Assembly: GCA_020199975.1 (NCBI GenBank)
Contig: JAIVJP010000237.1
Coordinates: forward strand, 1 to 5,070
Reading direction: 5' to 3'
Source of the DNA: Acidobacteriota bacterium
GTDB taxonomy: Bacteria; Acidobacteriota; Blastocatellia; Pyrinomonadales; Pyrinomonadaceae
Length of the DNA: 5,070 bases
The notes beneath the pieces were generated by a model. The model had not been told where the DNA came from. It searched no databases and was given only the letters and a program-made list of their open reading frames with translations. Positions within the stretch are counted from its first letter, which is position 1. Each line of letters begins with the position of its first letter. Made by a program: the position numbers and the translations under genes. This document shows, in pieces, positions 5,020-5,070 of the stretch.

Positions 5020-5036
5020 GTGATTAGAACGATCAC
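5020..5036 (+). repeat. Short inverted repeat GTGAT-N7-ATCAC beyond the nrdJ terminator
   Basis: GTGAT (5020-5024) and ATCAC (5032-5036) form a 17-base dyad, directly followed by TTGACC (5039-5044), which resembles a -35. No matching -10 is found before the window ends at 5070. It could be the operator and promoter of the next gene, but the support is thin. Confidence 0.2.
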
Positions 5037-5070
5037 GGTTGACCAAACCTTTGCCTGTACTCACCAGAGC

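Overview
This window reads like a piece of bacterial chromosome with moderate G+C, and all recognisable genes lie on the + strand. The combination of a purD end, a pspA homologue paired with a membrane/coiled-coil protein, and a long B12-dependent ribonucleotide reductase with a zinc-ribbon-like tail suggests an environmental, possibly Acidobacteria-like, organism. That placement is a weak inference, because no phylogenetic marker is complete here.

Layout. Positions 2-130 hold the last 42 codons of purD (purine biosynthesis). A gap of about 280 bases follows, with an extended -10 promoter near 239-267. It leads into pspA (414-1190), a 258-residue PspA/IM30 membrane-stress coiled-coil protein. 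Seventeen bases later comes an unrecognised 291-residue protein (1208-2083) with two N-terminal membrane helices and a long helical cytoplasmic region, very probably in the same transcript. A 454-base gene-free stretch (2084-2537) carries a near-consensus sigma70-type promoter (2304-2332) and a leader of about 200 nt with three hairpins, two of them followed by T runs. From 2538 to 4952 lies an adenosylcobalamin-dependent (class II) ribonucleotide reductase gene, nrdJ, ending at a strong intrinsic terminator (4975-5010).

The most striking observation is that nrdJ is broken twice. Its coding sequence runs in one frame to about 3044, in a second frame from about 3046 to 4077, and then back in the first frame from about 4077 to the stop. 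At each junction a conserved block of the family is absent: the GGxRRGA specificity-loop region at the first, and the stretch leading to the conserved D-x-S-I-S-K-T type motif at the second. The catalytic NPCGE loop, both redox cysteines, the PTGTIS loop, the TSCPD domain and the terminal cysteine cluster are all present. The copy is therefore either a recently damaged gene or a sequence/assembly artefact with two deletions. I cannot tell which from the sequence alone.

How the parts relate: pspA and its downstream membrane protein probably act together at the envelope. The purD tail and nrdJ both concern nucleotide supply but are separated by other genes and are not obviously co-transcribed. 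I found no mobile element, CRISPR array, tRNA or rRNA.
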